From Eleusine coracana subsp. coracana (Eukaryota; Streptophyta; Magnoliopsida; Poales; Poaceae): a DNA stretch of 64,000 nucleotides. The notes under the pieces are model-generated. The model was not told the DNA's origin, made no database searches, and was given only the letters and a program-made list of their open reading frames with translations. This document shows, one piece after another, positions 35,247 through 46,067 of this stretch; the stretch's first letter is position 1; every line of letters begins with the position of its first letter. Made by a program: the position numbers and the translations under genes. The stretch spans positions 48,023,882 through 48,087,881 of the forward strand of contig CM064430.1 in assembly GCA_032690845.1 (NCBI GenBank), in the 5' to 3' direction.

Positions 35247-36680
35247 TGATGGATGATAACTACTACTTATGATGGTCCAAAATGAATGAGTCCCGAAAGA
35301 ACAAGAAGGAAGGGACAAAAGACTCAAACGAAAGCAAGGAACCAAGAGAAAAGATAGGTTTGAATGGATTACCTTGGTCCTTATCTTAGAAGTAGTCTCC
35401 CCCTTGGAATGTGCTAGGTGTGGAGGAAGAACTACTCAAATATGTAGCGCACCAGATATTGATCTTGAGTTAAATTTTGCGCCCGTTATGGTGTTGTGGT
35501 AGTCGATCTTGTTGATGTAGACACGCACCATGGACGTAGATGTTCATGTCGATGTAGATGTTCATTGTTGTTGTAGACATGCACCATTGTTGTTCTTCTT
35601 CATGTCGATGTAGATGTTCATCTTGTCATGATCTTCATATGTACTCCAAGTGAACATGCACCATTGTCTTGATCATCTTCATGTTCTCCATATTCATCTT
35701 CTTTTGATCTTCATGTTCCTCTTCGTCACCTCATTCCTTTCCTTGTATCATCTTGTTCTTCTCCCCTTTTTGCTATCCTCGATCTTGACTTTCAGATATT
35801 CATGTTCTTCTCCCCCTTTGTGTTATCAATCTAGACTTGGCTTTTGGATCTTCATGTTCTTCTCCCTCTTTGTCGCCTATCACCAAAAACCACAAGCCAA
35901 AGACAAAAACACAAGAGAACCAAGAAGAAAAAAATAAATCATAAGAGTTAGGAAACTCCCCCTTTCATGGTGCTCTTCCTTGGTCACGATGGTGTTCCAC
36001 TATAGCTCCCCCTACACACATGACTCAATAAAATATTTCCTCAAGAAAGCAATTTTTAGTTATTAGTGTGTCGGGAATGTATGAGTCACTTGTCTTAAGC
36101 CGCGCGAGTAGATTTAACCTTGGAGCTCGTTTGAACATGACTCAATGGACATGAAGCACAATTATTTCCTTTGGTCACATTTATGGAGATGTAATCTCAT
36201 ATAAATCATGCGGCACAAATATCTCCAAGTGGGACAGATCTCCTTTGTGTTTCCTATATGATGCATGCAACAAGCATTTTACATATGCAAAGAAAGTAAA
36301 CATGCCATGTGAATGCAAGCAATATTAAACAAGACACAAAGGAAATCTAACAATATCAAGTTTGAACCCCTCTCAAGCTTACTCACTATAAGCCATACCC
36401 TTGCCTTGAGTGAAGCCAAACCACCATCTCAAGCACTCCCCCTTGCTTATAGCTATCTTGAGTGGGTTAGACATTGACTAAATTTTTTATGTGTTTTTCC
36501 TATAGTTATTTACACATGCATGGATGCAAAGCATACTAGTCACAAAGGAGTCCAATTTACCATGCAATGCAAGAGAAAGAAAAAACACACTACAATTCCC
36601 AAGAACAAACACGAATACCTCCGTCATGAGTAGATATGTCGTTGAGGTCCATGTCACTTGTGGTGGACTTCAAATGATCT
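35231..36680 (-). other. Non-coding 3' region of element A
   Basis: No pol domain is visible between the end of gag and the polypurine tract. Between ~35515 and 35720 there are loose repeats of GATGTAGATGTTCAT and TTGTTCTTCTTCATG. Most of 36050-36660 is shared with copy B. Confidence 0.6.
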
Positions 36681-36960
36681 TCATGAAAGCGCTCGGTCTA
36701 CCACCACCACCATCTTGGTCTTGTTCTTGGGCATCCACTTGTATGTAGCCGATCTCTCTAGATCAACTATACACTTAGGCACCCATATGCTCTTGACCGT
36801 CCTCTTCTTATTTGGTGGTCCCAAAGCCTTTGCTTTCACCTTGCCATCCTTGTTCCTAAAAAGCTTGAAATGTGTGTTCTCCTGGAACAAGTTAACATTA
36901 GGCAAAACAATGGAACTCCTCACCCTGGGACAATCCTTGGTGGCGTGGCCATCCTTGCAA

Positions 36961-37904
36961 CACCTCTCGCAATAGTAGTCGTCGGTGAGAAGGGGTTTGA
37001 TCCATACGGGGATGGAATCACTCGTCCCTATGATATCGATGGCGGTGGGATATGAGCCAAGTCCCCGGTGGGAGACATTGTCCACAAGATTTCTCCCAAG
37101 AGTCTCCTTGTGGATGGCTCTACCATGTGTGAGCCTCTCGAAGCCGTCCATCGCCATATTCCTCTCTTCCTTGAGCTTATGATATTCCTTCAAAACAAAT
37201 GACAGAATGGAAGAAACCTCGACCGAGGTGGTTAGTTCATCACACATAGTAGAAGCATCACTTTTAGATGAACTAGAGGAGAGAGAGGCAAGGTTATCAA
37301 CATTGATGGTCTCAAAAGTAATTTCATGGGCCTCATACTTCTCACATCGCTCTACATAATCACCCTTGAGTTTGTCATAACTCTTGTTTAGGGCCTCATG
37401 AGATGTGACAAGGTCCTTGAGCTCACTCTCAACACCTCTCGTAATAGTAGTCATCGGCGAGTAGGGGCTTGATCCATACGGGAATGGAATCACTCGTCCC
37501 TATGACGTCGATGGCAGCGGAATATGAGCCAAGTCCCCGGTGGGAGACATTGTTCACATGGTTTCTCCCAAGAATCTCCTTGCGAATGGCTCTACCACGT
37601 GTGAGCCTCACGAAGCCATCCATCACCATATTCCTCTCTACCTTAAGGTTGTGATATTCCTCCAAAACAAATGGCTTAAGAGAAGAAGCCTCGATCGAGG
37701 TGGTTAGTTCATGACACATAGTAGAAGCATCACTCTTGGATGAACTAGAGGAGGGAGAGGCAAGGTTATCAACGTTGATGACCTCAAAAGTAAGTTCAAG
37801 GGTCTCGTACTTCTCACGTAGCTATACATGATGACCCTTAAGTTTGTCATAACTCTTGCTTAGGGCCTCATGAGATATGACAAGGGTATTGAGCTCACTC
37901 TTAA
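36961..37904 (-). repeat. 472-bp tandem duplication inside gag
   Basis: Two direct copies, 36961-37432 and 37433-37904, each running from the CACCTCTCG block to the CTCATGAGAT...GAGCTCACTCT block. They are diverged, so the duplication is not recent. Confidence 0.85.
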
Positions 37905-38099
37905 TCTCACCAACACGGTCCTTAGCCAACTAACACTCTTTTCTTACCACTTCCAACATTTTGGATTTCTTGACAGCGATGTCACAGGCTTGCTCAAGCA
38001 TACTCCAAAGCTCGGCGTAGGAGAGCTCCTCGTCATCAGTGTCATCGCTGCTCTCATTCTTACTCTCCGTAAGTTGGCTCGTGGCCATGAGGCACGTGG

Positions 38100-38104
38100 G
38101 AGGT
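38100..38104. repeat. Target duplication of the SIRE-type element (left copy)
   Basis: GAGGT, repeated at 49868-49872. Confidence 0.9.
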
Positions 38105-39673
38105 TGAAAGTTGCCTAGAGGGGGGGGGGGGGTGAATAGGCAAATCTAAAAATCCTATGAAATTGGACTTAGAAAATTTTATCAGTCTGACCGGCAGTGC
38201 CGGTGATGTGGACCGGCAGTGCCTATAGCCACTGCCGATGCTGGACCGGCAGTGCCGATGAGCAAACAGAAAGCGTGTAAGATCTAAGTTTAAGTGGTTC
38301 CGCAGTTACTAAGTAGACAACAAGTTACAACAGTAGTAGAGAGAAACACTAATAATAAAATTGAATAATAAAACAAGAGCTATATGAATAGAACTAGCAA
38401 ATATGACAAGGACGAGTGAAAAACCTAGGAAGATTAAAAGAACAATAAGTAAATAAGAGAGCACACGGAGACACAAGATTTGTTACCGAAGTTCAGGTTC
38501 ACAAAGAGCCCTACGTCTCCGTTGAGAAGTCCACAAAGGACCGGGTCTCTTTCAACCCTTATCTCACTCAAGCGCCCACAAAGATCAAGCTCAAGTTTTC
38601 CACTATCAATTACATTGCGGGAGGGTAATACAAACTTCCCGAGGCGTCACCACACAAGATAGGAGCTCTACGGGCACCACTAACCGTTTAGGAGCAAAGC
38701 TCCAAGAGTAACAAGCACAAATCACAAAAACAGTTAAATCGAATGCTCAAGAGAGGAATGATGCTCTTTTCACTAGAGAACAATGGCTCACTCAAACCCT
38801 AGCTCAAGGATTGAAGGTTTGACTTGGAGAGGGAGATTGAGGAGAGTGGAGTTCAAAAGTGCAAAGTGTTTTTCGGGTTCCAAGAAGTATCCACGAAGGG
38901 GGGTGTATCCCTTTTATACAAAGTGCTAAAAAAGAGCCGTTGGCCTGTCTGGACACCCCGCACCGGCACTGCCGATCAGGGCATTGGCACTACCGATGAG
39001 GCAGCCACAGAGAAGGCAAATGGTCTCTGGCGACATTGACCGGCACTGTCGATCCGTAGGACTGGCACTGCCGATCTCAGTCAGCCAGAGAGCTAGAAAG
39101 AATGGTTATCTATGGAGAGGGGACCGGCACTGCCAATCAGCTAGACCGGCACTACCGATAGGCTACAGCCAGAGAGACAGAGGAAGCACCCTTCTATAGG
39201 AGAATAGACCGGCACTACCGATGAGCCCCATTGGCACTGCCGGTTCTGTCAAGACACACGCCAGAGAATGTCTGGACATCACAGCGCCTCTGTGAGGGAT
39301 CACCGGCACTACCGGTGAGAGCCACCAACACTACCGGTAGAGGGAAAAACAGAGGACGACAGAACTGGAATTCTTGGGAAGATTGAGCATTTGACTTTAC
39401 CAAATTTGTAAATTATACCCTTCTTTATAGTACGGTTTACCTATACTAAAGATTAAAAAATAAAAACATCATTGATCATTCTTTTCTTGAGTGAAAAATG
39501 AACTTCCAATTTGAGGCAAATTTGACCATCTTCTTTTCTCTTTTTGTTTCAATGCATTACATTCATCAATAAAGATAGTCATCTACACACATACTCAATG
39601 AAAATGTTAGTCCATTCTTAATTGTATTGACGCCAATCACCAAAACAAAATTAGGGGCCTAGATGTACTTTCA
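38105..39673 (-). repeat. Left (3') LTR of the SIRE-type element
   Basis: 1,569 bp. Closely matches 48325-49867, with scattered substitutions and small indels, by eye roughly 95-97% identical. Contains palindromes in the GCAGTGCC orientation near 38190-38260 and in the GCACTGCC orientation at 38962-39338. Its short plus-strand frames (for example 38480-38662) are present in both LTRs and are not genes. Confidence 0.93.
38962..39338 (-). repeat. Five pairs of palindromes, each pair ~22 bp apart
   Basis: ACCGGCACTGCCGAT-type 15-mers start at 38962/38983, 39039/39061, 39123/39145, 39208/39230 and 39302/39324. Four pairs are spaced exactly 22 bp and one 21 bp. Confidence 0.92.
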
Positions 39674-39690
39674 ATCTCCCCCTTTTTGGT
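39674..39690 (-). promoter_or_regulatory. Polypurine tract of the SIRE-type element
   Basis: Minus strand ACCAAAAAGGGGGAGAT directly abuts the 3' LTR. Confidence 0.88.
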
Positions 39691-40307
39691 GATTGATGAT
39701 AATACAACTAGATTTCATAAAAATAAGCAATAATTTCATTTTGTGATATTTAGAACCATGTGGAGCTCCCCCTAATTGTGTGCATGATATCAAAAGAATG
39801 ATTAACAACAATGCACATATGCAAAAAAAAGTATGAGAGCTCCCCTTATCATCGTGCATATGTGACAATTTTTAGTGATGGAGCATAAAAGATAATGAAT
39901 TAAGCAAATGACGATAGTTATCACACAAATACATCTAGAAGGCGAGAAACAACAATACACCATCACAAGAGACAATAGAAGCAACCTAATCATTAAAACA
40001 TAAATAGAGGTTTATAGGAACACAAGCAAACAGTTTTACAAACCACAAGCAAATTGTCCACCACTCTCACAAAATGAAAAACAAACTACTAGACACCAAC
40101 TAAGCTTCTCCCCCTTTGGCATCACAACACCAAAAAGAGGGAAAAGAACTGCCGAAAACTTCACTCCTCCATGGAATCAGCGTCGCCATCATCAACATCC
40201 TCATCCTGAGCATCCTGTACAACCTGTGTAGCCTGAGTGTAGATACCCCAGGGATCATCATAGGAGCTCATGTCTGGCAGAGGAGTGAACTGCACTGGAG
40301 GTGGAAG

Positions 40308-41798
40308 CTAAACACTGGAAGTGGCGGCGAGGGTCCTCAAGTCTGACTGAACCTGAGTCAGAGCCTGCTGCTGCTCCCAAATGGCGACTGCAGAGTCCCG
40401 ACATACGCAAAACATGGACTTGATGGCACGAGTGAGCTGCGAGCACTGGCGATAAGGACGAGGGGTAGCACTAAGACCAGCTGCCTCTTCCCCTGCGGCT
40501 ACTGCTGCTGAAGACTGAGGCACATCTGCCACTGCTGGAGGAGTACTGCCGTGGGGAGGTGATGCAATGAGAGGAAACTTCTTCGGTGTGACTGAGGGAT
40601 GCTTGTGATCACATATGAACTGGCAGCCCACCACACGCAGAATCATCTTCATAAGGTATGGAGCATAGATCAAAGAAGCCTTACTAGTGTAGGAGTTGTA
40701 GAGAATCTCTGTCCAAATGAAGTCAAACACACTGAAAGGCTCCGCTCCCTCTCTCATAGAAAACATCAAGGTCTTGGTGGAACTGAGAATATGAGTGTGA
40801 TCACCCACCTTAGGAGTCAAAGTCACCCGTAGCATGTTGTTGAGAACTCGAAAGTATGGCTTCATGCCATGATAGGAACCAAACTCAACACCATGCTTAG
40901 GGTCAGCATAACGGGCATCATACATAAACTCCTATTCACTGTCCTCCTGAGGATCAAAGACAGTCACCTTGGGCTTAGCCCTGTCAGTGTCATCAAAGCC
41001 AAGAATCTGAGAAAAGTTGAAATAAGTGATAGTGAACCGGTTGCCATCTATGGTCCAATGGAGCTTGGAATCCATGTGGTTTTCCTCATCAAGCTCAATC
41101 CACATGGTAGCATAAAACTGAGCAATGATCTCATCATTCCAGTGCTGGTGCAAACCCATAATAGCTGTCATGTTCCTCCTGTCACACTCTAAGCGAATCA
41201 GCTGGAAAGTGGGATCATCTGCTGCTGTCATCCTATCCCAATCAATGCACTTCATAGGTGCAACTCTCTATGTGGTCTTCTTCAGAATGTTCTTGTACCA
41301 GGCAACCTGAGTCAAATCCCAAAAACGAACATCGGTGACACCCGGGTGCTTGGGCTCTGTCCAAGGGTTTCTGTGACGGTACACTCTCATCTCATCCCGG
41401 GATGGAGCCACTAGAATCCGGAACTGATCATCCACCTGTGGAGCTAGCAACTGATAGGTGACGGAGGAACGCATTGGTCCATGGATAAGTTCATGAACAA
41501 CCTCATCCCCAGACTCATCACTCCCTTCCTCCTCCTCCTACTGATCATCCTCCTCTTCTTCTTCATTAGAGTCTTCCTCCTCATCCTCACTAGGAGTGGG
41601 ATCCCTTAGAGGAATGGCCTTCCCTTTGCCCTTGCCACGCCCGAGGCCAACACCATGGGTGGTGGATGGGCCGGAGGCTTCACCTCGGCCCCGCTTGCCT
41701 CCTCCACCCCGACGAGCAACGGGGGAGTCGTTAGGGTCGAAGTCCGCGTCCGAGTCACTAGGAGTGCCCGGATGCTTCTGACGCTTGCCATGGGCCAT
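40308..41798 (-). pseudogene. Extra ORF between pol and 3' LTR of the SIRE-type element
   Basis: One frame spans 41798 to 40308 (~497 codons) broken only by three TAG codons (41538-41540, 41268-41270 approx., 40932-40934 approx.). The N terminus is rich in Asp/Glu, Lys and Gly/Arg. Next come a region with CIDWDRM and WNDEIIAQFYATMW, and a conserved-looking block with YDARYADPKHG, GSYHGMKPYFRV and EPFSVFDFIW. The tail is Ala/Ser/Pro-rich. These segments resemble grass 'putative plant transposon protein' / ATHILA ORF1-like accessory proteins; I know of no proven function. No signal peptide or membrane helix is evident, so it does not look like an envelope. Confidence 0.7.
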
Positions 41799-41874
41799 CT
41801 GTCAAGAATAAATGAGGTGATGTTTAGAATAGAATGCAACAAAACAGTGTTGTACTGCTATCAGGTTTGCCCTG

Positions 41875-42560
41875 TTCGGCAGTGCCGGTGGGAGCCATCG
41901 GCAGTGCTGATCAGTTCAAGTTGATGCTGCAACGGTCAGTAGGGTTTTTGGATCTCCTGACCGGCAGTGCCGGTGGAGGCCATCGGCAGTGCCGGTCAGG
42001 GGAGTTTGAAACCCTAAGTCCGCAAAAAAACTGGAATTTAGCCACTAAAACTCTATCAAATTGCAGGGGTGACTAAAATACTCCTAGATGAACATCTCTC
42101 TTAAGTGAAACTACGCAAAAAATATGAGGCACTGCGAGATTCAAAAGATGGAGATGTTCCAAAGTTACCTTCAAAAGTCCTTCAAATCCAAGGGAGATGG
42201 AGGAGAGAGGGTCTAGGAGTCTTCTTGAACCACTTCCTTCTTGTTTCCACGAATCTTGGCAAGGATTTGGAGAGGGGGAACTAGGATTAGGGTTGGAGAG
42301 AGAGGAGGGCGTGGTTGCTGGATTGTGTCAAAACTAGACTCGATCCCAAGAGGGGGCCGAGTTAAATTCAAAACACTCAGGCCTGCATCGGCAGTGCCGG
42401 TGATATGCATTGGCAGTGCCGGTGCGGGTCAACGCACCAGGTCCAGGCCCGCATCGGCAGTGCCGATGGGGGCAACCCAAGGAACAAAAATTCCCAGACA
42501 GATGCTGGTTCAGTTGAAGGCCTGATCAGTAGTGCCGGTGAAGGGACCGGCAGTGCTGAT
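41875..42560 (+). repeat. Palindrome pairs in the internal 3' region
   Basis: ATCGGCAGTGCCGGT-type 15-mers start at 41875/41897, 41960/41982, 42387/42409 (all 22 bp), 42525/42546 (21 bp) and singly at 42453. They lie between pol and the extra ORF's start, outside the LTRs. Confidence 0.92.
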
Positions 42561-42816
42561 ACACTGAAGAACAGACAGAAGCAGAAAGAAAGAGCTAGAA
42601 GTGAGAGTTCCAAAAACAAGTTTTGATGGACAAAAAGCAATCTTGACATCATATGGTCAGCCAACAATCAACAATACATTACAATGACCATATTTTGACA
42701 AGATTTGATCCAATGATCAAGAAGCAACACCATTACAACAAAAACATGAGACTTTTTGACATAAAGCAATGATTTTTGCAAAGATAAAACAATCATCATT
42801 TAGATGTGCACATCCT

Positions 42817-45800
42817 CTATACCACATTGCTAGTATCAAGGATATTTAGCTCACTTCTAAGATAACAAAATCTTTTCTCATCTAAGGGCTTGGTAAAAAT
42901 ATCCGCTAGTTGATCTTCAGTTCGCACATGACTAACTTCTATATCCCCCTTAACAGAATGATCTCTCAAAAAGTGGTGGCGGATATCTATATGCTTTGTG
43001 CGTGAGTGCTCAATGGGGTTGTAAGCTAGCTTTATGGCACTCTCATTGTCACATAGGAGTGGAACACGGTTCAACTTGTAACCGTAGTCCCTTAGAGTTT
43101 GTCTCATCCAAAGTAGTTGTGTGCAACAACTACCGGCTGTAACATACTCCGCTTCGGCGGTGGAAAGTGCAACAGAATTTTGTTTTTTGGATGACCATGA
43201 CACTAGGGACCTACCCAAGAATTGGCATGTCCCGGAGGTGCTCTTTCTATCTACCTTATCCCCGACATAATCCGCATCGGAGTAGCCTAAAAGGTTGAAC
43301 TTTGAACCCTTGGGGTACCAAAGCCCTAGGTTGGGTGTGTGAACCAAATATCTCAAGATTCTTTTAACGGCCACCATGTGACACTCCATAGGAGCGGCTT
43401 GAAAACATGCACACATACAGACACTAAGCATGATATCAGGCCTAGATGCACAAAGATAAAGCAACGAGCCTATCATGGAGCGGTATACCTTTTGATCAAC
43501 GGCTTGTCCTTTTTGTTGGGGTCGATATGTCCATTTGTTGGCATGGGAGTTTTGATGGGCTTGGCCTTGTCCATGTCAAACTTCTTCAATAAATCTTGAG
43601 TGTACTTGGCTTGACATATGAAGGTGCCCTCCTTGAGTTGCTTCACTTGAAAGCCTAGAAAATATGTCAACTCTCCCATCATGGACATCTCAAACATCTT
43701 GGTCATTATCTTGCTAAACTCATCACAAAAGTTTTGGTTAGTAGAACCAAATATAATGTCATCGACATATATTTGGCATACAAAGATATCATTGCCAAAA
43801 CGCTTGGTGAAGAGGGTTGCATCGGCCTTGCCAATGACAAAACCCTTTTTAACAAGAAAATCCCTAAGGCATTCATACCATACTCTTGGAGCTTGCTTAA
43901 GCCCATAGAGCACCTTATGGAGCTTGAAAACATGGTTAGGATACTTTGGGTCTTCAAAGCCCGGTGGTTGCTCCACATACACTTCTTCCTTGATTGGCCC
44001 ATTGAGGAATGCACTTTTCACGTCCATTTGGTATAACTTAAAATCATGGTGAGTAGCAAAAGCAAGTAATATTTTAATAGATTCAAGCCTTGCTATGGGG
44101 GCATAGGTTTCATCAAAATCCAAACATTCCACTTGTGAATACCCCTTTGCCACAAGCCTTGCCTTATTTCTTGTCACAACACCATCTTTATTTTGTTTGT
44201 TGCAAAACACCCACTTGGTGCCCACAACATTCTTGTTCTTTGGCCTTTCCTCCAATGTCCATACTTCATTTCTTGTGAAGTTGTTCAATTCTTCTTGCAT
44301 GGCTATCACCCAATCCGAATCCTCAAGTGCTTGTTCTACCCTAAATGGCTCCATAGAAGAGACAAAAGAGTAATGTTCACAAAAATTACTAACTCGAGAT
44401 CTAGTGATTACCCCCTTGTCAATATCTCCAAGAATTTGCTCGACGGGGTGATCACATTGTACACTTTGATGTACTCTTGAATGTGGTGGATGTAAGCTTT
44501 CTTGACCACCATCTTTATCAACCTCTTGATCATGTCTTTGAGAATCATCACTTGATACTTGCTCATGATCCCCAACATCTTGATCTTGACCACTTGCATG
44601 ATTAATTCCTTCATTTTCATGATGTTGATTTTGTCTTGAGGGAGAGCGTTGACTTTCAATACTTGATGTTTCTTGTGGTCTCACATCACCAATGGCCATC
44701 CTTTTTATTGCATTCCTAGGAGCTTTATTATCTATATCATCAATAGCAACTTGCTCCTCTTGAGAGCCATTAGATTCATCAAATGTCACGTCAAATGAAA
44801 TTTCAACACAACCGGTGGTTTTGTTGAACACACGATAGGCATGAATATTCGACCCATAACCAAGTAAGAAACCTTCATCAACTTTTGGAGCAAACTTTGA
44901 AGTCTTGGGTTTCTTGTTTAGCATAAAACATTTGCTCCCAAAAACACGAAAGTACGAAATATTAGGATTGTTACCGATTAGTAGCTCATATGGGGTTTTC
45001 TTCAAGATTCGGTGGAGATACAACCGGTTGGAGGCATGACATGCGGTGTTGACAGCTTCGGCCCAAAAATGGTCGGATGTCTTGTATTCATCAAGCATTG
45101 TTCTTGCCATCTCAATGAGTGTGTGGTTCTTTCTTTCGGCCACCCTATTTTGTTGAGGGGAGTAGGGTGCTGAAAATTCATGCTTGATGCATTGTTCATC
45201 AACGTACTCTTCAACTTGAGTGTTCTTGAACTCGGTGCCGTTGTCACTTCCTATTTTCTTGATCTTCACTTCATATTCATTTTGTGCTCTTCTCATGAAC
45301 GTCTTGAGCACATCTTTCACTTCACCTTTATCATGCAAAAAGAACACCCATGTGAAGCGAGAAAAATCATCAACAATAACAAGACCATATTTGTTACCAC
45401 CAATGCTTATGTAGAAGACGGGTCCGAAGAGGTCCATGTGCAACATCTCCAATGGCCTTGTGGTGGTCATCACATTCTTCGCGGGGTGTGATGCTCCAAC
45501 TTGCTTTCCCGCTTGACACGCACTACAAATTCTATCTTTCTCAAAACAAACATCGGTTAGTCCTATAATGTGGCCGCCCTTTTGGAGTTTGTGAAGATTT
45601 CTCATACCAACATGGGCAAGCCTTCTATGCCACAACTACCCCATGTTGGACTTTGCTAATAAGCATGTACCAAGTCTAGCTTCATCCATGGAGAAATCCA
45701 CAACATAAAGCTTTCCTTTGAGCACACCCTTAAAAGCAACCGAGCCATCACTCCTCTTATAGACGGTCACACCACATTCGTTGAACAAGCAATCATAGCC

Positions 45801-46001
45801 CATTTTACAAAATTGTGAGATGGACAAAAGATTGAAGTCAACGTGATCAATGAGCATAACCTTGGAAAAAGAATACGAGGGAGTGAGAGGGACTTTACCA
45901 TAACCTAGGACTTGTCCCGTTCCATTGTCACCAAATATAATATATTCATTGTTGTTGTGGCTTGGCTCAAATGACTTGAACATCTTTTTGTCTCCGGTCA
46001 T
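42817..46001 (-). pseudogene. SIRE-type copia pol: protease end, integrase, RT, RNase H
   Basis: From ~46040 down: protease (WIIDSGCTNHMTG), GAG-pre-integrase (LWHRRLAHVGM), and the integrase core (DLFGPV, DDFSRF, SDNGTEF, with the C-terminal E in the QQNRVAERKN region). Reverse transcriptase (KARLVAKGYSQ, QMDVKSAFLNG, catalytic YVDDI) and RNase H (YADADYVGD-like, KSTSGTCQF, SKKQNSVALSTAEAEY) follow. A TAG at ~45636 falls where copia proteins have Trp-Leu-Trp-His. A 1-bp shift at ~43505 separates RT from the SMIGSLLYL/RNase H block. The 45635-43473 segment is a continuous 720-codon frame. The stop is at 42817. Confidence 0.93.
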
Positions 46002-46067
46002 ATGATTAGTGCATCCACTATCAATTATCCAACTTGACCCTCCGGAGACATAGTCCTACAAAACAAG

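Larger units (their letters stand above)
36681..38104 (-). pseudogene. Element A gag, C-terminal half (with a 472-bp tandem duplication)
   Basis: Continues the gag frame interrupted at 49868. It holds a Ser/Lys/Asp-rich coiled region, the ERLTHGRAIHKETLGRN segment, a second zinc knuckle (CERCCKDGHATKDC, ~36920-36960) and a C-terminal IWVPKC box. The stretch 36961-37432 is repeated at 37433-37904. Because 472 is not a multiple of three, the duplication breaks the frame. The whole gag sits in a pol-less element, the TR-GAG type of non-autonomous LTR element. Confidence 0.72.

Noticed and set aside
38480..38887. Ser/Pro/Arg-rich 60-codon frame found at 38480 and again at 48705
   Set aside because: The two copies are simply the same position in the two LTRs; no start context or homology.
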